64,000 nt of DNA from Labyrinthula sp. Ha (lineage: Eukaryota; Sar; Bigyra; Labyrinthulida; Labyrinthulaceae). The stretch is taken from contig JAALGZ010000008.1 of assembly GCA_015227615.1 (NCBI GenBank), positions 1,178,001 through 1,242,000 on the forward strand, in the 5' to 3' direction. The notes below the pieces were generated by a model. That model had not been told where the DNA came from, did not search any database, and saw only the letters and a list, made by a program, of their open reading frames with translations. Positions 11,801 to 24,210 of the stretch are shown piece after piece. The first letter of the stretch is position 1. Each line of letters begins with the position of its first letter. Made by a program: the position numbers and the translations under genes.

Positions 11801-14007
11801 ATTCATTATATTCAGCAGGATCACTTTTAGCAAGAGCTCTGCAAACTAATTTAATTTAACTTATTGAGGATAAATTGGTTCATAATTTCACCTCAAATGA
11901 TACCATTTTAAGACTATGGTAGAGGTACTACAGCATCGGTATGATAAAATACGAGAGGAAGCCATATATCTCACTAGAAATGATCAGAAAACTTTATTGA
12001 ATAATAAATATATAGACTTAGCTTTGATCTTTAAAGTATCAAAAGAACTAAACGACCACCTCTTATCTTATTTCTTTAGTAAATATTAGTACTGTATTTG
12101 TAATTGACAAAGTGAAGCTATTAAATTTTGTTTCGCAATGGTAGCTCAAACTATAAGCCTAATGTACAATAAGAAAGCTTACTGCACATGGATCTTAGTA
12201 ACTTCAAGCTAAAAATAAGAGATATTCGAATGGTCTCGCACTATGACAATTCTAATTTAATTTTTCATAATCTTAAAGTTAGTTCTTGCTTTTCTGTTCT
12301 CATCAGATTCTTCATATGGAAAATTTCAAGTGTCCATATTTCGGTACTATCATGATAAGAGAAATATTGGGCAATCACATTCAAAAATCCTGAAAAAAAG
12401 CATATATAAAAACTTTTCCAGAGCAGCAGATGGAATGATAGAATCAAATTCAATGCAGGGGATAATGAGATGATGATATGGTCTCTAAATAAAGCACTGA
12501 AGCTAATCGCCATGTAAGATTTGGGATAGGCTGTAGGATACCACAAAGCTCTAATTACTTAAGATCAACCTTTACTCATCAAGCAACAAAACATTCATAT
12601 CAACTCCGAGAGTATACAATGTGATATATATGTAGAGACAAGTGCCTTCAAAATACTGATTGGAAACTCAAATTGATTATTTTAAGTATGATATCTTGTG
12701 CACAAACGGTAACAAAAAATGGTTAAGGTAAAATTTTTCTCTTACTTTCATTAAACGTGGTTATGTCATATATGCTAAATCAAATTACATTAACCTTTTC
12801 CGCAGGGTCTAATAATGCTTTTCAAAGGAGAACATGAGCATATTCATGTTGTTTGAGTCCTAATGTAGAGAGGAGTGGATAATTCTCAAAGTAAATCGAA
12901 TCTTTCTTATTTTATCGGCCATTTGCAATACTTCTCAAGGTGCAGTTCAAGTTAAGTATAAATTCAAATCACACTTAACCATTTACTTCCTCTTAAGAAA
13001 TATTCCTTAACATTTTTTCATTTAAATTCTGATGAAGCATTAATAATTTTAACTTTAAGTACTCTAAGCTCTAGTTTATTTTATTCTAAGCTGTAGAACC
13101 ACGTTTCTAGCGATGTATACCTTTAAAAGAATGTAGTAACAAATTAGTTGGGTAGTTTAAATAAGCTTAGTCTAATAGTGGGAAGTTTTGCTACATAGTT
13201 TCTTTTGGACAGCAAAGATGTAACAATAAGAGAATTCACAATTACGAGGCAAGATTTTCTAGATATAACAGATTAAGCAATATAAGATGAATATTTAAGA
13301 AAAATAGTTCAAAGCAATAAAGCATAAAAGGGAGTAATGCTCAGTAATAAGTCATACACTATGAAACTCCTTCCGATGTTAGATCTCCCAGCTGGTTCTC
13401 CATATTTGTACACTAGAACTATAATAAAAAAAGGTCGAATACTACTATAAGGAGAGGTTTATTAAAATTTTCATAGATTGTAATCCTTTTATAAAATCAT
13501 ATGAGTCTAAATCCTTAAGTATATCGGTTCCAAACTAGCTTATCTTTTAATACAGGAATGGAACCTCATGAATCGAGCTTTAGTATGCTCCAAGTATGAC
13601 CACTAAGCCCCATATACTTCATCAGCTCAACGTTAATTGGTAGGAAAACTCAAATATTCAATTTTTATTGTGTCAAATATAAGTACCTAGCCCAGCCATC
13701 AAGTATGAAAACTATTTTATTTCATTCATGCATTTAAGTGCGATGTGGTTCTGCACCCATAATAAGAGTAAGAATAATGATGTCCTATCTATCGTGAGTT
13801 GTTTCATATAGTTATTGAATCTATCTTAGCGTTCCCTGTTTTCCATTTATATCAGTGTTAATAATACATTGTAAGTCAGATAGTTTTGGTTAAACCAAAG
13901 TAGACTCTTAAACCCTAAGAACTAATCTGCATACCTCTTATACATCCAATCCAAAAAAATTTTAATGAGCTACTATAACAAAGAAAATGATTAAGTGTTA
14001 TATAAAT
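5878..14007. other. Gene-poor desert, 8.1 kb
   Basis: No gene I can support. The longest frames (about 93-94 codons at 7664-7948 plus and 12265-12546 minus) have no recognisable motif, and competing frames across the same bases look equally open. The stretch at about 10.64-11.57 kb reads as possible decayed coding DNA (separate entry). No tandem repeats, terminal repeats or RNA genes were noticed. Confidence 0.5.
10640..11570 (+). pseudogene. Possible decayed coding remnant, family unknown
   Basis: This stretch has slightly higher GC than its surroundings and several adjacent short plus-strand segments with protein-like composition, for example around 10748-10950, 10995-11095 and 11275-11400. 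None forms a long open frame and no domain is recognisable. It may be an old gene or mobile-element fossil, or simply chance. It is broken many times, and no terminal repeats were seen. Confidence 0.2.
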
Positions 14008-14975
14008 TTACAGTTCGTCTCTAAAGGTTATCTGCACAGGAGCCTCAACAGCAATAGTGACATCATTATGGAAAATTTCATTACTGATATAGGTTAGTAT
14101 TCCTTTAGTATCAAATCCATTTACATCCATAGCAGTTTTATACACTGCTGCTAACTGCTCAAATCTATCTTTTATCCCCTCAGCAGTAGCATTTGCCTGA
14201 GCAGTGATAATCTGAGCGGTTGTATTCGCAGTATTTAAAATCCTCTGCTGTTCTTGTATAGCCACATTTCTTGTGGTTTCTGCCTTTGTAATTGCTTGGC
14301 TTCTCTCATTTTCCGCCAAACTGATCTCACTTCTTGCATTCTCTTTACTCCTCACAGCATTTTCGTACTCAGCAACTCGATTTACATTCACAAGCTGCAA
14401 TTTTGTAATTTCCGCACTTAGAAGTTCTCCTGTTTGATTTCTCACTACTTGTTCTAGTTGCAAAGCGACTGCTCCTCGAGCAGTTTGAAAATCATCTGCG
14501 CTAAATTCTCCGCAGACATGCCTTATCTCTGATTCCGCTTGGGAGATGAGGAGACCTCTCCACTGATCAAAACCCCCGTATTCTTGTGTCAGTTGAACTA
14601 ACTTATCCTGCTCTGGGAAGTATTGAAAACTCACATCCAACAGGATTCGAAGTCCATCTTCGGAGTTACACACGATCCTTGGTTGATCTCCATCTGGGCG
14701 GAATTCAACTGTAGCTTCAGTTCTTGGCCAGAAAAATACCTTGGCTGCATAGGGTCTTGTCTGAATACCTCCACTTTCCATAATCTCATTCTGAAAACGC
14801 GCAAACGCCGTTGAGTAAGCAACTCCTCTTTCTAGAACATTTTAAAAGGCAACAAGAAAATACCTGTGTCTGGAACTCTCGTCAAGAGAAAAGGCAACGT
14901 GAATACTAGAACAAAAAACAAGGTAACGGAACCGCACCCACACATCATACACATCTTATCTTCATCTGAACCCAT
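14008..14975 (-). CDS. SPFH/band-7 domain membrane protein (paralogue 1)
   Basis: Two exons (14864-14975 and 14008-14831) separated by a 32-bp GT-AG intron encode 311 residues. Unspliced, the frame hits a stop inside the intron. Spliced, the protein gains the expected N-terminus: a short Cys/Met-rich head, one hydrophobic segment (about 14-30, VTLFFVLVFTLPFLL) and the start of the SPFH domain (DTERGVAYSTAFARF). The SPFH domain spans about 35-200. It is followed by an Ala/Glu/Gln-rich helical stretch of the type SPFH proteins use to oligomerise (roughly 185-260). Family members form ring-like membrane scaffolds. It has the same length as, and is divergently transcribed from, the SPFH gene at 15494, so the two are probably an old inverted duplication with strongly diverged sequences. 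Membrane location is inferred from the single N-terminal segment; organelle unknown. Confidence 0.82.
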
Positions 14976-15493
14976 TTTGTTTTTTTTTCTCCTAATTTTA
15001 TTTCTATTAGCTTTTAAACGGCTATAGCTGGGTTGTAGCGGTTTTGGTTTTTTCGTGCAGTTTGATTTAAATTTCCCAATCCGGGATCCTGTTTAGGCCA
15101 AATATGATCTATCAATACCTGATTTGTGGATATTAGTAAGATTCTTTTGTCATTTTGTCCTACATAGCTCTTCTTCATATTAAAATAAGTATTGAGAGTG
15201 ATTCCGGGAAATGGTTATTCTCGTCATTGCAGTTTAAGTCGACTCCATTGCAGATGAGAAGATCCTAATTGGTATGGAATATAACGATAGTTCCAAACAG
15301 CTTTTCTGCCAATAATCTTAGCGTAGGTAAAATACAACTTCCCTTACCGGTTCTTACCAGGAGGTTGATACAGAAATGGTTAAATCTTATACAATAGATC
15401 CGATATTTTTACGTGAGAAGTTAATTGAAATATCAAAACTGCGCGAAAAACTTGAATCAGTGAACTTCGACAAATCAAAAACACATAAAAAGA
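14976..15493. promoter_or_regulatory. Divergent promoter region of the SPFH pair
   Basis: The 518-bp gap between the two SPFH start codons. It includes a T-rich tract just upstream of the minus-strand gene (around 14980-14995) and the motifs AAACGGC and GTAGCGG near 15017-15045. The part next to the plus-strand gene is occupied by a 42-codon open frame (separate entry). Confidence 0.4.
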
Positions 15494-15504
15494 ATGCCAA
15501 CTGA
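15376..15504 (+). CDS. Small upstream ORF overlapping the SPFH start (42 aa)
   Basis: An ATG at 15376 opens a 42-codon frame ending in TGA at 15502-15504, overlapping the first codons of the SPFH gene at 15494 in another frame. The peptide has helical, Lys/Glu/Leu-rich composition (IEISKLREKLES). It may be a regulatory upstream ORF, the last exon of a small unrecognised gene, or chance. A GT...AG pair just upstream (about 34-38 bp, ending near 15352) resembles introns elsewhere in the window, but I found no convincing preceding exon. Confidence 0.3.
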   Translation: MVKSYTIDPIFLREKLIEISKLREKLESVNFDKSKTHKKNAN

Positions 15505-16429
15505 GGATGAGTTATGGTGTGGTAGTATCTGCTGTGGAGTAACCACCATATTGTTTATCATTTTCATCGCTACATCTCTAATCAAAGTCCAGTTTGACGA
15601 GTACGCGTTCAAGAAGCCTTGGGGTCAAGGAATTGACCAAAGCGAAGTCTACACGCAAGGCGTATACTTCCTTGGATTCTGGAACTCCATGGTTACTTTT
15701 CCTGCTACTGTCATCAAGCTTGAACTCGACGCTCTTTCTGTGTTCTCATCTGCTACCGAAGATGACGCTGGTACGACGCTGGTCTTGGATGTAGTAATTG
15801 AATATACACTTGATCCCAACCAATTGTCCGAGTTGTTCGACATTGGTGGAGAAACTGGGTATATCAAACAAATCGAAGCTGTCGCAATTGAAGAAGTTAA
15901 AAATACAGCAACTAATTTTAATGCAGATTCGTATCTTACAAACAGAAGAAACATCGAAACTTCATTTGAAGAAGTTTTGGAAGTCGCAATAAGGGAAAGC
16001 TTTGCAGGAACACAGGTGCAAAATGTGAAACTCGTTTCTGTGCTTTTTCCTGATACTTTTTATCAAAGGAAATTGGACGTTGGATTGCAGGAGATTAATA
16101 ATGAGATACAACAGTTTAATCAAGATACTGCTTTGGTTAGAGACGAAACTGCTCGTCAAGTTTTGGAGATTGAGAATGAAGCAAGAGAGATTACAGAAAC
16201 TGCTTCCGCAGAAGCTGCTTTAATCGTAACAAAGGCAGAGAATGAGCGGACCAGGTTAATTGGTGATGCAAACCAAGAGAGTATTAAGATCCTTGCAGAC
16301 AACTTGGGCATAACAGAACAAGCGGATTTCTTGAGCTTAAACTACCTTGTTCAGCTTTTAACAAATCCAGGAAATCAAAGGAAGTTTGTCAATTTTGGCC
16401 AAACTCCAGAAGCCAGATCATTGCTATAA
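15494..16429 (+). CDS. SPFH/band-7 domain membrane protein (paralogue 2)
   Basis: Single-exon gene of 311 residues. A hydrophobic segment at about 15-30 (VTTILFIIFIATSLI) follows a short acidic, Cys-containing head. The SPFH domain runs from about 33 to 200, with family-typical features such as YTQGVYFLGFWNSMVTFPAT and DVVIEYTL. An Ala/Glu-rich helical segment follows (ENEAREITETASAEAALIV). It has exactly the same protein length and layout as the divergent gene at 14008-14975, but sequence similarity is low and this copy has no intron. The likely role is a membrane scaffold or microdomain organiser; the two paralogues may hetero-oligomerise, as many SPFH pairs do (inference). Its stop is only 67 bp from the stop of the convergent prohibitin gene. 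Confidence 0.85.
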   Translation: MPTEDELWCGSICCGVTTILFIIFIATSLIKVQFDEYAFKKPWGQGIDQSEVYTQGVYFLGFWNSMVTFPATVIKLELDALSVFSSATEDDAGTTLVLDVVIEYTLDPNQLSELFDIGGETGYIKQIEAVAIEEVKNTATNFNADSYLTNRRNIETSFEEVLEVAIRESFAGTQVQNVKLVSVLFPDTFYQRKLDVGLQEINNEIQQFNQDTALVRDETARQVLEIENEAREITETASAEAALIVTKAENERTRLIGDANQESIKILADNLGITEQADFLSLNYLVQLLTNPGNQRKFVNFGQTPEARSLL

Positions 16430-16496
16430 TCTATCTGTTAAGGGTAAATATGAAATTAACGGTTAAGAATTGTTTGTAAGTTGACCGTTAAACAAG
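16430..16496. terminator. 67-bp convergent 3' junction with inverted repeat
   Basis: Only 67 bp separate the stop codons of the SPFH gene and the convergent prohibitin gene, so the two 3' UTRs must overlap. The gap contains TTAACGGT near 16459 and its reverse complement ACCGTTAA near 16488, able to form an 8-bp stem with a loop of about 20 bases. The same octamer recurs in the J-protein/surface-protein A gap at 28583-28639. Use as a 3'-end signal is a guess. Confidence 0.3.
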
Positions 16497-17370
16497 TTAC
16501 TTGTCCACATTTAGAAGCATGTTGTTTCCACTTGGAAGGTACGTAACTCTTCCAGATCTAGATAGTTTCTCCGCAATTTCTTTAGCTGCATCAATTTTTC
16601 TAACTTCAATTAATCCTCTTCCGTTTTCCTTAAGTGCTTTGGAAATAATTGTAGCACCTTCAGCCTCCCCTTCTGCTTCAATCACAGCAACTTTTCTTTC
16701 CTGCTCTGCTTTGTCAACAACAAACTTAGATCTCTCTGCTTCTTGAAGCGCAACTTGTTTCTGCTCAACAGCGTTGGTAAAGTCTCTTCCAAAGGTAAGC
16801 TCTGTGATACTAACATCATCCAACAAGATGCTGAAATCTTCTGCTCTTCTTTCTAGACCCTCTCGAATCTGTGCTGAAACTTGAGATCGAAGCGTTAAAA
16901 GTTGATCTGGATTATATTTTGCAACTACTGCTTTTAGCACTTCGTTAACTAAACACTGTTAAGATAAAATATAGATATATACCGATAGAAGGAAGAATTT
17001 TCTTTTGATAATCAGTTCCCACTTCGTTATGAATTTTGGGCAAATCATCAACATGCGGCCTTGAGAGAATTCTCAGTGCAATGTCAACAGTTTGGATATC
17101 TTTGGTTCCTGTACTTGTTTTTACAACACTTGGAGTTGCTCTAATGTTATAATAAAATGGTTCTTGTATGAAGGGAATTTTGAAATGTGCGCCTTCTCCA
17201 ACTGGCAACGGCTTGACTCCTTGGAATCGATCGAACATTACAACACGCTCTCCAGCATCTACAGTGTAAATGCATTCATTTGCTGTGAATGCGAGGATAC
17301 CTCCTGTTAGTGATATTTGGGCAAGTCTGGTGAAAGCTTGTGCTGCTAATTTCGCATTTGGTGCTGCCAT
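16497..17370 (-). CDS. PHB1: Prohibitin, PHB1 type
   Basis: Two exons (16983-17370 and 16497-16948) around a 34-bp GT-AG intron give 279 residues, within the usual 270-290 for prohibitins. Splicing restores the conserved stretch [17 protein letters not shown]. The N-terminal hydrophobic segment (about 16-33) anchors the protein in the mitochondrial inner membrane. The prohibitin SPFH domain follows ([45 protein letters not shown]), then the C-terminal coiled coil ([18 protein letters not shown]) and the ending [18 protein letters not shown]...YLPSG. VDAG, FDRF and the C-terminus match PHB1 rather than PHB2; the SIVNEVLK junction is PHB2-like. Prohibitins form ring complexes of alternating PHB1/PHB2 that act in membrane-protein quality control and cristae maintenance; a PHB2 partner is not in this window. 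It lies tail to tail with an SPFH paralogue. Confidence 0.93.
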
Positions 17371-20300
17371 TTGTTTTATTCTTCTGGTGTATGGTCAGCT
17401 GATTGGATATTCTTCAATGGTGGTAATGTAACATTGTGGTAAATTCTCAGCTCTTGTATTCTGGATATTTTAAGATATATTTAGAGGATGGATTACAACA
17501 GAAGAATTATATTTTTTAATAAATCACAATAAAAAAAAAGAAAAACATCAAGAATATATCTTTCTTGTGTGAATTACTTTGCAAAAAATATATAATTTCA
17601 GTGGAACTAATGGCCTTGTAACCATTGGTAATCTTGTTGAAGTCGAAAACTTTGGTTGGGGTAAAGTTTTAATCACTTGGAGAACCACAAGATCTAGTAA
17701 TTATGAATATCAGGGGAAAATATAATTAATATTCTTGCCTTCTCATCGTTAGATAAGTAAAATACATTTAGTTGGATTGGTTGGAACTTAGAAAATAGCA
17801 AATATTATGTTCATCAAACCACCTTAAACGAAAGTTCTGGGAAGAAGCAAATAGATGTAACTTTACTGGGGTTGAATTTCGTTAAAAATTTAATATAATT
17901 TATTTTCCATGAGGAAAAAAACCCTTGGTAGAAAATAAGATCCGTAAAGTCTATGTAAGATCGACTAAGGGAAAAAAGAAATCCAACTGGCCCGTGTTAT
18001 TACCTCTTAGTTTCATAAGTGAGTATGATAGTCATGTAGAACTATAGTTATATCAAATAATATATAATTCAATGTAGATAACAGAGTTACACGATGATTT
18101 ACTTAATCTTAGTAGCAATTAGGCTAAATGAGAACATGATTTCTGTTCTATCTTGTAGAATTGGAAGTGTTTAGTAGAAACTTTCACAGGGAAAAGGTTC
18201 TGTATGCCTTTAAGTAAAGATAAGGTATTATTATCATATATCAATTAATTAGGCATAATAAGTGAACAATTTTTTTTGCTTTTCTTAAGTTTTTCTTAAC
18301 GAGTTTCTTTGGGATACCATTAGGCGTCTAGTTATGTTCAGACCCAACCAGAGTAGAACAAAACGTCCTTTTATCTATTCTGCTTGTTTTTTGATAAATT
18401 CAGTTCATTTAGTGCACGTATATTTGGTCTTCTTTATTCCAGTTATATAGCACCTTTTTTGTAAACTCTTATGATTAAGTTTGCTCACAATATACGCGAG
18501 ATCTTCTTGTTCATCTCATACACTTCGGTTTGTGTTCCGTTTTGTATTTGAAGAAACTGTATTATATTTCCATCTGACCATTCTCAAGAGAAACTATATT
18601 TTCTAATAAGTTTATTTAATGCTTTCTGACTTTGAGTAAATAAATAAGCTCTTCTGAACTTGAACTAGAATACAATAAAGTAAGTGCAACCATCTTTTCT
18701 TTTCCGTTTCATCATTGCAGATAAATATTTAATAGTGGTTTAATATTATTAGAGTTATCCTTTGTTTTTTGGTTAATCGTACTAAAACAAAACTATTCAA
18801 TTTTGACATATAATCTAGTGTACTTTATCTTTTGAGGGATGTATGTAAAAGCAATCAGAATACCCTTGTATTATAATACTCTTCTATTCGTTCAGTTTAA
18901 GTCCTTAATTTTTATTAAGTGAATGATAGGTGATATTGTTCGGTGTTAAAAAATAAGTCAAAATATAATGACCAGTTGCATAATTTTAAATAATGGTTTG
19001 AAGCAAAACACGAGACATATGGATCTTAACAAAATATTTCTAGAATACAGAAACAATAATGAAACTACTAGTATGATGTCAACGGATTTTTCTTCTGCAC
19101 TAAGTATGCCAAACCTACTATATGTAGGAGCATGGCTTTTCTAATGGTTTATTTCTATATTTTGAAATTGTTGTAAAGTGTTTAATGTATTTTCTTCTGA
19201 CAATAAAAAATAATGACACGTTTCTATAGTACTAAAACTAGTACACTTTGTTACCATTTATACATGTTCCGCTTTGTAGGACAAAATTAACTTCTTATAT
19301 TTCTCGTTCAATATATTTTTATATTTCGTGGATATTAGGAAATAGTCTATTTATAATCATAAAAAAATATTGATGCCGAACATATTATCTTGTCTTAGTT
19401 ACATCTCACAATAACAACATGGTTTTCGTTGTACTAGATTTCTCCGAATACCAATATAGCGAAGAATCCTTGACATATAAATATTCTTATTGAGTGGCTA
19501 GAAATTACCCATATATTTCTCAGTAAACTTAGAAAAAAAATCACAGTGTTCAGTTACCAGTAACTTTTTTTAAGAGAATAACTTTCTATTGGCTATCTGT
19601 TCAAACGCTATAACTTCGATTTCAGCATCAAAGATCAAAAATTATTGTACTCTCTAACTTTGAATTAGGCAAAAGCAATAAATAAGGATATCTTGTTAAA
19701 AGCTAGAGCTACAAAATTGCATTCAAAACTAGTATAGTTAGTGTTGTTTTAATGTTTTAATGGACAATATTCCATGAGTGCACTACACTTTTCACAAGCT
19801 ATATTTCCGTTTGCTCACTCGGTCACTCGGGAGATTTGAAAATTGATTAATTCTATGACATATTCTTTGTTAGCTCAGATAGAATTTGCTACTACCAATA
19901 TATAAGAACGTTTCAATAGTTTTGGAACAGAAAATAAAAGGTGCTTAATAATATGTTTCCAACTAGGGCCCAACCCATTTAAATTTTTCATTTTTATTGG
20001 AGAGTCTAACCTTGTAATGTATTTAGTACTTGGTTTTGTTTTTATTCTATCTAACCTTTCGTAAAATTAGAATTGTACTTAATTCTCAAATTATATCAAT
20101 TATCACTACTATAAACATCAATTTCCTTGCCATATTTTAATTCGGTAATATAAATTTCTAACCGTATTACTCACTCTTAGTATATACGCAGATAATAAAC
20201 TTGGGAATGACTTTATGCACAGTGCCCCAGACATAGGACAGCTAAATACCGAGTTATAAAATGAGTATGCTCTGAATCTAATTTAGCAATCAAGCGTTCA

Positions 20301-23300
20301 TGTTTAGATGCGGAATTAAAATCCGGAAAATACACTTCAATATATCTCAGTCCCATTTTTCTCAGGTGCTGTTTCATATATTACCAGCAATCCAGATGCA
20401 GGTAAAACTTATACTCCAATTTTATCCTGAGAATTTTCTCTAATGCTGACGCATTTATTTGGCCTTGTGCCTTACTTTTATGAAATAAACTTCATATTGT
20501 CTTGAGAAATCCCAACATAAATCTAATCTCAAATAAAGGTTAGAATTTGGCTTTGAGGCTTATAATAACAGCTTAGCCATTGCTTTCGGATAAACCACTG
20601 AACTTAAAAGTATGAATTAAAGAAGTAACAACCATTTCATATTTTTTATGGTAAGATAATATGATGCCATCGAATACTTATGTGCATCGGTCACAATTAA
20701 CAGGTTTCTCTTGCATATCATCTTATCATTAGATTTAACTGAAAACCTAACCCTTTCATCCTGCTTGTCCCTTCTAAAACAAAATTATATAATAAAACCA
20801 AAATCGCATGAGTTGCCTAAGCGGGAAATTCTCATTTTCGATTTCTGTTACAGTCAAAGTATTTGCAATGTCCATTATATACTGTCGAAAGGGGTTTGCT
20901 TTAAATTCAACGTTGTATATATTTAACACGATGTTATTTTTATTTTTATTTTCTGACATTGTGTAGAAATATTTCTTATTTATTCTTGCTTTGGTGCAAC
21001 CAGGTTAGTTTAATTTATTTTAAGTCCACTTTTACCATGGCGACCTATTTTCATTTATTTCTAATATATATATTCTCTTGCGTTAGCTAAAGAAATACAA
21101 TTCTACAATTGTCCTCGGTACTTTCGTTAAAGGCAGATAATTTAAATTTTAGATGGATAGTAAACGAAGATACTGGGATGTTCATTTCTATTTCATTGTT
21201 CTCAGGTTGTGTTCTAATCCCATTTACAATACCACTGTTGCTAAGCCAAGCATATGTTTTAATCCTCTAGAATATGTTTAAAACCTCTAAGAACATGGCA
21301 CGTTTACGATCTAATGTCGTATCAAATAAGTACTTATTATTATCATTGTAAAACCTAAGCATGTTTCTTCGATATCATCATACTCTGGCCATTTTCAAAA
21401 CTGCATTAAACAGGGCAGATAATTGTTACTACATACATGGTAGCGGGTACCTGAGCCAAAATTTAATCGATACTAATTTTATTGCAAACTTGATTTTAGA
21501 GTTGAAAGTGCCACAAAGTAAGTAAACCTTATAGCTTTCAATCAATAAATTTTTACACTCTATAAAAATTTACACCCTATTTTGAACCGAGCTATAATTG
21601 TGCTATTTGTGCACCATTTCATCTCTACCATACTTTAAAGATCTTTTTCTTTAGAGATGTTTCAACTGTCGTATTATATGTTAAAGAGGAACAACATATT
21701 CACTCAGTGGAGAAAACTACGTTAATGTCCAATACTTAGACATTTATTACAAATACCCTTTCTTATAGAACAAATTGGAAGCTGGACTCTACTATTATAG
21801 CAACATGGATACTCTCCGCAATTCTTCAGATATTCAAAACTTTCATAGTAAATCATTGAAATTTGTACTTTTTATATATTTAGACTTTTAGCTGTTCCCA
21901 ATATTACTGTTGTGGCCTATGATGAGGCTACAAGGTGGTAAAAATCCACTTCTCTTTGGTGTTTTCTTCGACTAATAATAAAATATCTGTAAAAATAACA
22001 CAGTTAATGGGAATGTTATGAGAATTATGTATTAACTTGTTCTCGTATACAATTTTTGGTGAGTTAACGTCATTGAAATCTGTGGTGAGTAATATATATT
22101 AATAATATCAAGGGCATTGCTTAGATCCCTTTCATGAAGGTTATGATGTTTGTAGCCAATGGCCTAAAACTTTATGTTGTCTAATAATAGCCAGGAACTC
22201 TTACTTTTTAGTAACCATTTTAAATTCTCTATCTTTTGACGAAAACCCTGTTAGAATGCACGTTTGGATTTTTTAGTACTGGGATAAGCATGTAAATGTC
22301 GCATCACTTTGGCCTTTAAGCTCTAGAAAGAATATTATATTATTCTGGCAACACTGTTAAACCTCTGTTGACATCTCTATATATATTTACTAATTCAATG
22401 CCTGGTTCTCCTTACATTTTAGATAGGAGTGTGGGAATAGCCGATTGGTTCATACTTCTCATTAGAATTTTTTTCTCAATAAAAATTTTCAATTATATTT
22501 TATCATAGTGCAATAACTGCAATAAATTCATTCATTATCTGATTAGAGGAAACGTGCAAGTAGTTAGTACTCTCTGTGAAAGCTATATTGAGTGTGTTTT
22601 AATAAATAGCGCCTCTTTCATTTGCCATTGAATATTTATCATGATATTGAGATGGTTATTGACTGTTTTTTTCTCTTATTGGTAATATAAAACTTGCGGG
22701 TTTTGGAATATCTAAGCTTGACACAACATGGGTTTAAGTGGATTAGTTATTATTCTATTTAGGAAATAATTGATTGGGGGACAATTTGGTAAAATATTTT
22801 TCTATATATATATATTTCCCATTTGCTTTTGTTTCTTCTACCATAGTGCTAGCATTTGAACGTCGTTAATGCATATCTTGTTCAATTATTATCTTGCTGT
22901 TTTTAAGATGATTTAAGAGACGTTGACTGACTACGTGACTCAACAAGCACCAGTCTTGATACTATTTAATCCATAAATCCACCTCACCTGATGAAAAATA
23001 AGTATTTACTTTGAATTTTTCTTGAATAAATTGTAAATATACTCTAATTTTGTATCTTACAATTGGGTATAGCAAATATTTTGCCCCTTGCTTAAGAATT
23101 GAATTATATTGCAAAACAGTTTCTATGGCTCTGTCAGTCACGTTTGAAAACTTCCATGGTATTATTTTCCTTCTGGTAATGTATTTATTTCCAACCCAAT
23201 AGATAACCTTCATTATACTTCTAATTCTAAAATTCAGAGAGTACCCCTTTCTCTTCAAGTGCCATTGCATACACGCTACACCCTTCAGTCATTTTTCAGG

Positions 23301-24210
23301 AGATACTTTACTTCTTAAAATATAACCATTTTCTCTAGATCCCTTTCCATTTCCTAGATATATTTGAAAACTATGATTCTTAAGTTTCCCATCTCTCTTT
23401 TTTCTCCACTGAACAATGACTCCTATTCTTATAAATTACTTAACTTCTTGTTTCATACTTACAATTTCCTAGCTCTTTCTGGTTTACGAAGTTAACCAAT
23501 TCTAAATACATACCTTGAATTATTTTAATTTGGTTTAGGTACTTACAGGTGATAGTTTTGTTGGTCTCTGTCATTTGGAGCTATAATTATTCTTTTCAGC
23601 ATTGCTCTTTCCATACTCTTGCGTTGTGTATCCTTTAGGAACCAGGCCCTAATATAGCTCATTCCATTTTCCCAAGTCTTATCTCGGATTGCAGATGTTA
23701 TTCTTTGTGCTTAGTTTTATATACTGTTTTAGTTTTGAACATCATATCTCATTTAATACAGTTATTGCATGTCTAGTTCTAGGAGTTCCTTTTATCGTGT
23801 TCGCTGATGTGTTGTGTCATTGATAATAGCTCGATGTACCAGTTGCAGGCAGGGAAAAAGTAACTATACATTGGTTCTACATTTTTTTTGTATATAATTT
23901 CTCTATTTTTATCTTAACTTAACTTAATGTAGTTATGGGAGGTCTAGTTGGGTAAGAAATGATGGTGGTGCTGATCAGTTGGCCTCATTTGTCAAGAAGA
24001 GTTTCATGTAAACCAACCGGAGTAATATTGGTGTCTTGTATTATCTATTCATCTATAATTCCATGTATTTCTTTTATATTTTGGTTTAATTATAATATTT
24101 TATTTAGGTGCCCTATCAAGAATACGGTGCTGAATAGAACAAAAGGTAGACAAGCTTGAGGGTTGCAAAATATGAGCAACAACAGTATTGCATTACCCTA
24201 ACCACAGGAA
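17371..24210. other. Gene-poor desert, 6.8 kb
   Basis: Strongly AT-rich with frequent T runs and short TA runs (for example near 22800). The longest frames (about 60-102 codons, such as 22962-23270 minus) have no recognisable features. No tRNA, rRNA, tandem array or mobile element could be supported. Confidence 0.5.

Noticed and set aside
17371-24210. Centromere or other structural locus
   Set aside because: AT-rich but no tandem repeat or other positive evidence; composition alone is not enough.
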